DNA of 38,523 nt from positions 1 through 38,523 of the forward strand of contig JAGALX010000019.1 of NCBI GenBank assembly GCA_017625035.1. The letters run 5' to 3'. The position numbers were made by a program, and so were the translations under genes. Origin of the DNA: Clostridia bacterium (GTDB taxonomy: Bacteria; Bacillota; Clostridia; TANB77; CAG-508). Each line of letters opens with the position of its first letter. Position 1 is the first letter of the stretch. Positions 25,830-33,068 of the stretch are shown in pieces. Under the pieces are notes generated by a model. The model had not been told where the DNA came from, did no database searches, and worked only from the letters and a program-made list of their open reading frames with translations.

Positions 25830-27563
25830 TTATGTTTTATTATTTATTATCGCAAATATTATTTCGTTTACTTCAACTTTATCAATTACAGTTTCACCAT
25901 TTTTATTTATAAATTGATACTTACCATCTTTCCTTACTAGAGTCATTTTTTCTGAGAAATCATAAGCATCGTCAAATTGAAAATCTATTACAACCTCTCC
26001 TTTTGTATTAATATATCCATATTTTCCGTCTTTGTAAACAGAAGCTAATCCTTCTGAAAAATCATTTGCATCTTTATATTCAAAATCTATAATTACATTT
26101 CCTTTGTTATCTATATAACCAAGATTTCCATCTTTCTCTACAACAGCTAAACCATCTGAAAATTTATAAGCATAATCATATTTAAAGTCTATAATCACAT
26201 TTCCTTTGGTATCTATGTATCCATACTTTCCATCTCTTTCAGCAACAGCCAATTCATTTGAAAAGCTACTAGTCGCACTATAATTTGTTTCATCAATAAC
26301 CACATCTCCATTTTTATCTATATAACCTTTACTTGTAAGTGCAATTCCATCGTAAAAAGAATAACCAAAGCTAAATTCAAAATCAACTAAAACATTTCCT
26401 TTTGTATCTATATATCCAAATTTTCCATCCTTTTTTACGCAAGCAATTCCTTTTATGAATAATCCAAAATCTTTCCCAGAAATATAAGCTCCAGACCTTA
26501 TTGATGGATCATCATATTGGAAATCTATTATCGTTTCTCCTTTTGTATTAATATAACCAAATTTTCCATCTTTTCCTACACATGCCAATCCTTCTGAAAA
26601 ATCATACACTTTATCGTATTGAAAATCTATTACTACATTCCCATTTACATCAATGAATCCATATTTTTTATCTTTATATACAGGTGCTAACCCCTCTGAA
26701 AAATTTCTAACAGGAGTATAATTAGTATTATCAATCATTATTTTTCCTGTTTTATCAATAAAACCAATTTCTGTTAAACATAATTCTTCATTGAAACCGT
26801 AATATTGTATTCCATGGTCAAAATTATAATTTCTGTAATCTCTTACTACATAATCATTTAAATAATCATATAAATTTATATCATTTTTCAACTTTATGTT
26901 TTCTAATTTTATCTCATCCTTTAAACTCGTATTGCAAAAAGCTCTAGCTCCTAATGTTTCCAAATCATAAGGAATATTTATATCATATAAACTTTTACAT
27001 TCTGCAAAAGCATAATTTCCGATATTAGTTATACTATTAGGTAATTTCACATGATATAACTTTTCACATCCATAGAATGCTTTTTCGCTTATTGAAGTTA
27101 CCTTATAAAAACTTACTCCTTTTACTATATACATTGGAATTTCCAAGTGTGACTCTTTATTTTCCCTGTTGAATCCCTTTATTACCGCTGTATTGCTCTG
27201 ATTATCTAAACCATAGTTAAATATACTCTGTACTTCTAATTGGTTTGCATATAGAATTGAAATTGCAATCAGTATGGTTAAGCAAATTGATATAAAAAAT
27301 GCTTTTAACCTTTTCTTTTTAAATAATAATAAAATTTCTATAAACTCCATTACTGCGTATATAATAATTGTTAATTTTCCGTTTAACCATTTGCCCTCTA
27401 CAATTACATAAATAAAATTAGCTATAAAAACTCCAAAAACACCTATCAAAATTGATATAACAGAACTAAACATAGATTTGTCCCTTTTTAAATTAATAAA
27501 AAACGAACATACTCCTGTTATAAACACTATCGCATCAAATATGTATATATATTTTTCTAACAT
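25830..27563 (-). CDS. Polytopic membrane protein with BspA-type leucine-rich repeats and nine WG repeats
   Basis: A 577-residue cargo protein. Four or so transmembrane helices occupy residues 1-105 (IFDAIVFITGVCSFFI, SVISILIGVFGVFIANFIYV and following). Residues 130-215 form one or two LRR_5/BspA repeats (EKAFYGCEKLYHVKLPNSIT, YAFAECKSLYDINIPYDLET). From about 270 to the end run nine WG repeats of 30-50 residues, each with a (K)YGYI(D/N)TKG(N/E)VVIDF-type core. WG and BspA repeats usually mediate surface protein-protein contact. The ATG has AAAGGAG upstream. The gene lies within the element, so the host cannot be assumed to need it. Confidence 0.75.
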   Translation of the reverse strand: MLEKYIYIFDAIVFITGVCSFFINLKRDKSMFSSVISILIGVFGVFIANFIYVIVEGKWLNGKLTIIIYAVMEFIEILLLFKKKRLKAFFISICLTILIAISILYANQLEVQSIFNYGLDNQSNTAVIKGFNRENKESHLEIPMYIVKGVSFYKVTSISEKAFYGCEKLYHVKLPNSITNIGNYAFAECKSLYDINIPYDLETLGARAFCNTSLKDEIKLENIKLKNDINLYDYLNDYVVRDYRNYNFDHGIQYYGFNEELCLTEIGFIDKTGKIMIDNTNYTPVRNFSEGLAPVYKDKKYGFIDVNGNVVIDFQYDKVYDFSEGLACVGKDGKFGYINTKGETIIDFQYDDPSIRSGAYISGKDFGLFIKGIACVKKDGKFGYIDTKGNVLVDFEFSFGYSFYDGIALTSKGYIDKNGDVVIDETNYSATSSFSNELAVAERDGKYGYIDTKGNVIIDFKYDYAYKFSDGLAVVEKDGNLGYIDNKGNVIIDFEYKDANDFSEGLASVYKDGKYGYINTKGEVVIDFQFDDAYDFSEKMTLVRKDGKYQFINKNGETVIDKVEVNEIIFAIINNKT

Positions 27564-27613
27564 TTTTTCTATCTCCTTTTAATATCTATATTCCAATCAT
27601 TAACCAGAAATCT

Positions 27614-28909
27614 CTACTCAATTATTAAATCCCACGCATTATTTTCGTTATCTCTCCCACTCGTTAAAATATTAGCTTTTAAAGTAATCACAGGAACAAC
27701 TGAGTAACTTTTAGTATTTGCATAACCAGGTCCAGTTGTTTCAAACAAATACTCCTGAGACAAATGACCATTATAAACGCTTCTAAAACAATAATAACAA
27801 CGATCGTTGTATATGCCAATACAAGGAGATGCTAACCAAAATGAATTTGCTCCTAGTAATTTCACACTACATGTAATTGGTTTGTTTGTAAATTTTGAGG
27901 TTGTTGATTGCGTATAACTCATAGTTACGGTATTGTCTATGGATGCTGTTATTTCTGTTCCATCTTCTGCCAAAAAAGTTCCTGTTATGTATTTGGTACC
28001 ATTTAATTTATCATATGCTGTATCAGATTCTGCAGTTTCTGTTATTTTATAAGAATTTAATTTATCTAAATCATCTATTGTTAAACTTCTGCCTCCAGTT
28101 GCTCCATTTCCATATCCGTATACTGCTCCTATATTATTTAATACTTCTTCACCATTCATATAACCTTTTTTTCCAGATAAAGTCAATTCTTGTTTTGTTT
28201 GTTTATCTGCTCTTAAAGTTATTGTACCAGACTCATAATCTATGTTCATTACCTTCCATTTCATATCGTCACTTGAACTAAATGTTGTAGCCACTTTACT
28301 TCCAGTACTGTTTTCTTCTGTTGTATAATTTCTTCCCGTTCCATTACCGCTAGATGCATCATAATTTACATAGTCACCTATATGTACTTTATCGACTAAT
28401 AATCCACTTCCTGTTATTGTATTACCATTTATATTTCTTGTTTGTACTTCTATACTTTTTCCATCTTTGTTATATACAATTCCTTTATATCCCATTATTA
28501 CTAATATACCAACATCATCATCCTTTAATGTATATGTATATTGAATTTTTTTTTCGTTTACTTGTTTAAAACTCATTTTCTTTGAATATGAGGAAACATA
28601 TCCAAATTGAATATATAAATCAGGAGCAGTTTCAGAAGTTATTACTTCCTGATTTTCACCTCCATATACATTTTCAGTAAATTCAGCCTCTATTATTACC
28701 TCTTGACCTGCTTTGTATATCCCAGAAGTTGGGTTTGTTACTGTAATCGCTACAGGATTGTTTTTTTCTTGTAACGTAGGTACATAATTAAGTTCATCAT
28801 TTTTCCTTTTTTGAATTCCAGAAACAATTCCTATAATTAAACCTATTAGATATAATGTAACTATTATCGCACCAATAATTGCAAAAATTTTTAAAATTTT
28901 ATTTTTCAT
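27614..28909 (-). CDS. Membrane-anchored extracellular protein, DUF6273-like C terminus
   Basis: A 431-residue protein with an N-terminal signal anchor (residues 5-30, KIFAIIGAIIVTLYLIGLII) and an extracellular remainder. Residues 50-160 look like a beta-sandwich (ITVTNPTSGIYKAGQEVIIE). The C-terminal half matches the pattern of the DUF6273-like domain that occurs in clostridial surface proteins: MKWKVMNIDYESGTITLRAD, then FWLASPCIGIYNDRCYYCFR and a final SYSVVPVITLKANI. No enzymatic motif is visible. AAGGAGG precedes the ATG; it is 51 bp upstream of the WG-repeat gene. Confidence 0.65.
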   Translation of the reverse strand: MKNKILKIFAIIGAIIVTLYLIGLIIGIVSGIQKRKNDELNYVPTLQEKNNPVAITVTNPTSGIYKAGQEVIIEAEFTENVYGGENQEVITSETAPDLYIQFGYVSSYSKKMSFKQVNEKKIQYTYTLKDDDVGILVIMGYKGIVYNKDGKSIEVQTRNINGNTITGSGLLVDKVHIGDYVNYDASSGNGTGRNYTTEENSTGSKVATTFSSSDDMKWKVMNIDYESGTITLRADKQTKQELTLSGKKGYMNGEEVLNNIGAVYGYGNGATGGRSLTIDDLDKLNSYKITETAESDTAYDKLNGTKYITGTFLAEDGTEITASIDNTVTMSYTQSTTSKFTNKPITCSVKLLGANSFWLASPCIGIYNDRCYYCFRSVYNGHLSQEYLFETTGPGYANTKSYSVVPVITLKANILTSGRDNENNAWDLIIE

Positions 28910-28982
28910 TTGTTCCTCCTTTTTTCTTCATTAATATCTGCATTTTTCTATTTTATTGAATTATATAATAATTATGTATGAT

Positions 28983-29282
28983 TTAATTTATAAAACTAAT
29001 AACATTTACAAAATCAATTATCCCAAGTATTATTCCAAATATCCCCATCCAAATATTTTTGTTTTTTGACGTTCTATATGTTATCATTCCAATTACTCCA
29101 ATAATAATAGATGTTATTGCCAGATTAATTAAAAATGTAATAAAACCATCACTTATTATTCTGATTAATTGTAATGATGATAACATAACGATAATAAATA
29201 TCTCTACTGACATGATTATACTTGTTACACATAAAAAATTATTTTCTTTAAACTCACTTATTTCATTATTTTCTTGTTCCAT
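28983..29282 (-). CDS. Small two-to-three-helix membrane protein (DUF4190-like)
   Basis: A 99-residue membrane protein: acidic N terminus, then hydrophobic helices at about 18-40, 47-67 and 76-97 (FGIILGIIDFVNVISFIN), with TYRTSKNKN between the last two. The GxxxGxI pattern resembles DUF4190-type membrane proteins. AAAGG precedes the ATG. Function unknown. Confidence 0.6.
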   Translation of the reverse strand: MEQENNEISEFKENNFLCVTSIIMSVEIFIIVMLSSLQLIRIISDGFITFLINLAITSIIIGVIGMITYRTSKNKNIWMGIFGIILGIIDFVNVISFIN

Positions 29283-29315
29283 ACAAAATCAATCCTTTCT
29301 ACCTTATAATCAATA

Positions 29316-29759
29316 TTATTTACTTTTAAACTTTAATTTGTTTCTAAAAAAATCAATTATTTTCTCAAATATATTTTTCTGTTTTATTTCAACTAATGCT
29401 GTAACTTCTTCAGTCTTTTTTAATTTATTATTAAAAATTTCATCAGGATTATATTTGGTTCTTAACTCTTTTTCTAAATTTATACCATTGTTCAATATTA
29501 TGTTTTTTAAATTTTCTTTTTCATTTTCTGTATCACACCAATAGTTTAAGTGTAATAAAGCAATAATTGCTACTGTCTGTTTTTTTATATTTTGTTCTTC
29601 AAATGATTTACTTTTCATATATACAGGAATGTAATTTTCATCTTTAGAATTACATATCAAATTATATACTTTTTCAGGTAATTTATTTATATATGTGTTT
29701 CCTAACATTTTTAAAATTGCATATACTTCTGAAAAAACTTTTTCATTTGTTTCAACCAT
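29316..29759 (-). CDS. Hypothetical protein
   Basis: A 147-residue, mostly helical soluble protein that I do not recognise. The N-terminal two-thirds has a regular composition (VYAILKMLGNTYINKLPEKV, IALLHLNYWCDTENEKENL), and the C terminus (EKIIDFFRNKLKFKSK) is a basic amphipathic helix that might attach it to the membrane. It starts one nt after the stop of the coiled-coil gene, with AAAGGAG upstream, so the two are translationally coupled. Confidence 0.65.
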   Translation of the reverse strand: MVETNEKVFSEVYAILKMLGNTYINKLPEKVYNLICNSKDENYIPVYMKSKSFEEQNIKKQTVAIIALLHLNYWCDTENEKENLKNIILNNGINLEKELRTKYNPDEIFNNKLKKTEEVTALVEIKQKNIFEKIIDFFRNKLKFKSK

Positions 29760-29760
29760 T

Positions 29761-30465
29761 TTATTCTCTATCTCCTTTGTTATTTACGCTTTGATTTATT
29801 TGACTTCTTTGTGGATTTTGCTTTTCTCTTATTGCTAAATTTATATTTTCTCTAGAATCTTGTAAATCTTGTTCTACAACTCCATAATTTATATATTCGT
29901 TATGTAATTTAGTATTTGACTCTGTTGTTTCAGTTTGTCCCTCATTAACAACCTCATTTTCTTGTTTTTGTGATTCTATTATTTCTAACATTAACATATT
30001 AATACTCTCAACTGTTGCAGATATATCAGAGTAACATCCGTCTAATTTATTGGTTATACTTGTTTTTTTATTTTGCAAATCCCAATCCAACTCCTCATAT
30101 TCACTAGTTTGTGTTACATTTGAAAAACTATCTAATATTGTTATAATTTCGGATTTTACTTCATCTAATAGTTGCTTATTTTCTTCTTGATGGTTGTTAG
30201 AAGCTTCTAAAACTTCCCCATTTTCATAATTACAAATTTCATATTCAGTTTGTAATTCTTCAAGTTGTTGTAAAACACCTCCTATTCTTTGTTGAACTAC
30301 TTGTTTTTCTCCATTTGCATCTTCATAATGACGATAATTATCTTCAATAAACTTTCTTATGTCTGAAATCATTTCAATTATATCCATAGTACATGCCTCA
30401 ACTTTATTTTTTATAGCCTTTACTGACCACCAGGCCATCTCTAATTGTTCCATTTCTTTATTCAT
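29761..30465 (-). CDS. Coiled-coil protein of unknown function
   Basis: A 234-residue, helical, acidic protein. The first 170 residues are rich in heptad-like patterns (VVQQRIGGVLQQLEELQTEY, LLDEVKSEIITILDSFSNVT). The last 60 residues are polar and disordered (ENEVVNEGQTETTE). It has the small-helical-bundle look of WXG100/LXG-like or mobilization accessory proteins, but no signature settles this; W-x-x-V near residue 12 is not a WXG motif. GAGGAGGAG precedes the ATG. It lies between the relaxase and the membrane-protein genes. Confidence 0.6.
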   Translation of the reverse strand: MNKEMEQLEMAWWSVKAIKNKVEACTMDIIEMISDIRKFIEDNYRHYEDANGEKQVVQQRIGGVLQQLEELQTEYEICNYENGEVLEASNNHQEENKQLLDEVKSEIITILDSFSNVTQTSEYEELDWDLQNKKTSITNKLDGCYSDISATVESINMLMLEIIESQKQENEVVNEGQTETTESNTKLHNEYINYGVVEQDLQDSRENINLAIREKQNPQRSQINQSVNNKGDRE

Positions 30466-30523
30466 AATTTCATGCTCCTCCTCTTTTTTTATTTATAATT
30501 AATAACAATAAAATAACAAAATA

Positions 30524-30571
30524 GAGTAGTCTTTATTCTATAACTTTTCTATTTAGTTAATAAAACTACTC
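30524..30571 (-). terminator. Long imperfect hairpin downstream of the relaxase
   Basis: GAGTAGTCTTTATT (30524-30537) pairs with AATAAAACTACTC (30559-30571) around a 21-nt loop, between the MobV stop codon and the coiled-coil gene. The remaining 175 bp of the gap show only AT-rich sequence. Confidence 0.5.
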
Positions 30572-30746
30572 ATATTGGCGCATATGTAATTAATAATTTC
30601 AATTATTTTAATCATTTGCTACATCTCTTACTTTTAATTAGTTTACAAATTTATTATACAAAAAGATAGAACAAATTACAACTATTAATCCCATCATTTT
30701 GCAATTTTTTCAATTCAATAAATAACTTCTAATTAAACTAATCTCT

Positions 30747-31886
30747 TTAATTTCCCAATTCTTCATCATATTCATTCTCAAGCTCATCTTGATTATAATT
30801 CTCATATTTATATTGCTGAACTACATCTATATAAGTATTATTCTCTTTTTCAAAATCCCTAATAAAACTTTCTTCAGAAGATACTGCAAACTTTTTACAA
30901 ACCCATTTTATTAATTTTTCTACAGTTTTTTCTAAAATATTAAGTAATCTAGTTAGAATCATATTTTCATCATTTAATTTATTAACTTTTGATTTATACT
31001 CTCTTTCAATTTTTTTATTTTCATTTTTTAACTTTAAATTTTCTTTTTCAACATCTTCAGCTTTACTTATTATTTCTACTTGTTTATCTAATTCTTTATA
31101 CAATCTAATATTATCTTGGTGAAGTTTTTCTATTAATTCATCTTTTGGTTTTATAATTTCTTTTTCAATTTTCTTATCTCGATTTAAAGATAATTTATTA
31201 AATTCATTAATATTAGGAATATCTGGCAATTCCAATTTTATATCTTTTAATATAGTTTTAGCTTTATTAAATCCAGTTACTTTTTTATAATCTTCAACTG
31301 ATAAATGTACTCTATTTTCTGCATTTCCTCGTTCTAATTGAAATTGATTTTTTATCATATATTCATAAAATGCATCTTGTAATTTTCTATAACTATCTTT
31401 TTCTTTCCAAAATTCACTACATGCAATTTTATCTATTGTATTCCCTTTTTTATCTGTTGTATGAACTACTGGGATGAATACTAAATGCATATGGGGTGTC
31501 TCTTCATCTAGATGTATTTTAGCTGATAAGATATATTCTTCTCCTAGATTTTTATATTGAGTAACAAATTTATATGCAGTTTCAAAATATCTTTTTGTTT
31601 CTATTTCTCCAATATTAGTAAAAAATTCATTGTCTGATGTTATAAGATATTCACAAGCTATATTACTAACTGTTTTTATTTGCCCTTTTAGATTGTATTT
31701 TTCTCTTATTAGTTCAAATTCTTTTTCATAAGAATGTTTGCAATCTTTTAATGAATAGTTTAAATGCGATTTTTCTTTGTTTATGTTTTTATTAGAATAA
31801 TTTTTATTTTTTCTTTCGTTATGACGATAGATTCCTTTTAGATTTTCTCTTTTGTATTTTTCATTTCTTATTATTGCATAACTCAT
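30747..31886 (-). CDS. mobV: MobV-family relaxase (Pre/Mob plasmid recombination enzyme)
   Basis: A 379-residue relaxase of the Pre/Mob (MobV) family, which nicks DNA at oriT to start conjugal mobilization. The N terminus MSYAIIRNEKYKRENLKGIY is typical, and the metal-binding motif is EETPHMHLVFIPVV near residue 130 (the HxDExxPHxH pattern, here IHLDEETPHMH). A long coiled coil with LKLKNENKKIEREYKSKVNK follows, ending in an acidic tail. AAGGAGG precedes the ATG. No transfer-channel genes are in the element, so mobilization would need a helper. Confidence 0.92.
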   Translation of the reverse strand: MSYAIIRNEKYKRENLKGIYRHNERKNKNYSNKNINKEKSHLNYSLKDCKHSYEKEFELIREKYNLKGQIKTVSNIACEYLITSDNEFFTNIGEIETKRYFETAYKFVTQYKNLGEEYILSAKIHLDEETPHMHLVFIPVVHTTDKKGNTIDKIACSEFWKEKDSYRKLQDAFYEYMIKNQFQLERGNAENRVHLSVEDYKKVTGFNKAKTILKDIKLELPDIPNINEFNKLSLNRDKKIEKEIIKPKDELIEKLHQDNIRLYKELDKQVEIISKAEDVEKENLKLKNENKKIEREYKSKVNKLNDENMILTRLLNILEKTVEKLIKWVCKKFAVSSEESFIRDFEKENNTYIDVVQQYKYENYNQDELENEYDEELGN

Positions 31887-31962
31887 ATATCTTCCTCCTT
31901 TTTTAGTTATTCAAAATAAAAAAACACATAGCAAATATAGCTCTGCTTTGTGCTTATCTTTT

Positions 31963-32046
31963 AAAAGTGTTGTAACACACTACAACACTTTTTTACTATG
32001 AGCAAAAAAGTGTTAGTGTGGCAGGGCTACACGCCCCACACCCCGA
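31963..32046. other. Candidate origin of transfer (oriT)
   Basis: Upstream of the relaxase, as expected for MobV systems. A perfect 12-bp inverted repeat (AAAAGTGTTGTA, 31963-31974, and its complement, 31981-31992) is followed 21 nt later by TAGTGTG (32014-32020), the sequence preceding the nick in MobV-type oriTs such as pMV158. GTGTGG-CCACAC pairing flanks the next 20 nt. Confidence 0.65.
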
Positions 32047-32208
32047 AATCCTAAATTTGCTAAAGCTCTTTAGGCTTTTTTAATAAAATTTGCTTAAGTA
32101 GCAATTTTTATTAAATTTATGAGTAAAAATAAATTTTACTCATTAGCAAAAGCATAACTACTTTTTTATTTACTTTAGCTAATAAAAATAGAAACCAGAG
32201 AGAGTGAG

Positions 32209-32469
32209 CTAAAGTAGAATTAGGCGTAATAATCCCTTGGTTAAAAAAAGAATTATTACACCTAAATACGCTGAAACCGTCGGTCGTTCGCCTCGTTTCA
32301 TAGGTAGTCTAGTAAGTAGCATTGCTACTATAATTGCTGATACATATAAGTATCTTTGTTCATACTTGTCCAAACTTTTTACAATTATAAATCCACAGCC
32401 AAGTTTTGCCACCGAATACTCTTTTATTATTGTGAGTCTATGTTCTAAATTCTCACTTACGCACTTCAT
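32209..32469 (-). other. Weak ORF in the 31887-32762 non-coding stretch
   Basis: An 86-codon frame with a hydrophobic, basic translation (YVSAIIVAMLLTRLPMKRGE, LGVIILFLTKGLLRLILL) but no ribosome binding site. An 82-codon frame lies opposite on the plus strand. The GC content is locally raised and imperfect inverted repeats (TAGGCGTAATAAT with its complement, 32222-32263) lie at its end. Either a small membrane protein or a non-coding structured region (replication or transfer DNA) is possible. The rest of the gap holds the oriT candidate, a hairpin at 32619-32656, and AT-rich sequence. Confidence 0.25.
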
Positions 32470-32618
32470 ACTAATAGACTATTAGTGTTTATACGAATGG
32501 ATTTTATAGCATCGGCTCATTACACCTATCACTTTTTAAGAGTTTGAGGCTTTATCTCTTTCATACATAAACTGTTATCTAAATTTTGATATAATTACAA
32601 CAGTTATATGTATAGCAA

Positions 32619-32656
32619 AAAAGACATCTGTAATCTTTAAATTACAAATGCCTTTT
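32619..32656. terminator. Bidirectional terminator in the element's right part
   Basis: AAAAAAG-CAT-TGTAAT pairs with ATTACA-ATG-CTTTTTT with two mismatches around a short loop, with T runs on both strands. It may insulate the element from transcription of spoIIID. Confidence 0.8.
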
Positions 32657-32762
32657 TTATTAAATATTTAATTTGTTTGCCCTCACGTTTTATTTTCAGC
32701 CCAATAAAACTATGAAGTAATAAATTATGCCTACTCAAACGAATAGACACAAAATTTCTTTC

Positions 32763-33002
32763 TTATTTAATTACCAATCCCAACCTAACAACAGGATTTT
32801 TTACACTTAAGAAAACTCCTTTAATTTCAATACTTTCAGGAATATATTTCCCTTTATTTCTACCGTTCCAGAGTGTTACATCCGTGTGTACTGTACTTTT
32901 GCTTATACCATATTTTTTAGCTGCTCCTCTAACTGTATCTTTTGAATCTATAATATAATGTGCAAGTTCACAAGCACGCTCTTCTATTGATATATCTTTC
33001 AT
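32763..33002 (-). CDS. spoIIID: N-terminal half of SpoIIID fused to element-encoded tail
   Basis: A 79-codon frame. Residues 1-38 (ending GISKSTV) are SpoIIID: IEERACELAHYIIDSKDTVR then GAAKKYGISKSTVH, matching the helix-turn-helix region of Bacillus SpoIIID. From residue 39 the sequence (HTDVTLWNGRNKGKYIPESI) departs because the DNA is the element's. The protein therefore keeps most of the DNA-binding motif but lacks the C-terminal half needed for normal binding. GGGGG precedes the ATG by nine nt and lies within a hairpin. Excision would replace residues 39 onward with the sequence now at 20219-20369. Confidence 0.9.
   Translation of the reverse strand: MKDISIEERACELAHYIIDSKDTVRGAAKKYGISKSTVHTDVTLWNGRNKGKYIPESIEIKGVFLSVKNPVVRLGLVIK
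32860..32893 (-). repeat. Right attachment junction: core and 22-bp attP arm
   Basis: Core CAGTACA (32887-32893, minus strand) joins spoIIID to the element. Inside the element, after CACGG, a 22-bp arm (32860-32881) is the inverted partner of 20377-20398. Rejoined, the two arms flank a 12-nt centre in a 56-bp attP-like site. Confidence 0.85.
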
Positions 33003-33009
33003 ATATAAA

Positions 33010-33055
33010 AACCCCCATACGAATAGTTTTTCTTAATTGTATTCGTGTGGGGGTT
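33010..33055 (-). terminator. Terminator-like hairpin containing the spoIIID ribosome binding site
   Basis: AACCCCCACACGAAT (33041-33055 on the minus strand) pairs with ATTCGTATGGGGGTT (33010-33024), 14 of 15 perfect and one wobble, around a 16-nt loop and followed by TTT. It ends the upstream operon, but its 3' arm carries the GGGGG ribosome binding site of spoIIID. The loop contains AATACAAT, similar to a SigE -10 box; no matching -35 is clear. Confidence 0.75.
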
Positions 33056-33068
33056 GTATTAGAACATT

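Larger units (their letters stand above)
20370..32893. mobile_element. 12.5 kb integrative element disrupting spoIIID
   Basis: Bounded by a 7-bp direct repeat (CAGTACA on the minus strand) at 20370-20376 and 32887-32893, with the two halves of spoIIID outside it. It carries, from left to right, a large serine recombinase, a pRiA4b ORF-3-like gene, a type III toxin-antitoxin locus, a small protein, a helix-turn-helix protein, a zinc-finger protein on the plus strand, surface and membrane proteins, a coiled-coil protein, a MobV relaxase and an oriT-like region. Excision between the repeats removes 12,517 bp and restores spoIIID. Composition matches the host in AT content, so it is not obviously recent. 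Confidence 0.9.

Noticed and set aside
32237..32485. Plus-strand 82-codon ORF
   Set aside because: Opposite another weak ORF, no ribosome binding site, and no family recognised; kept only as part of the uncertain region.
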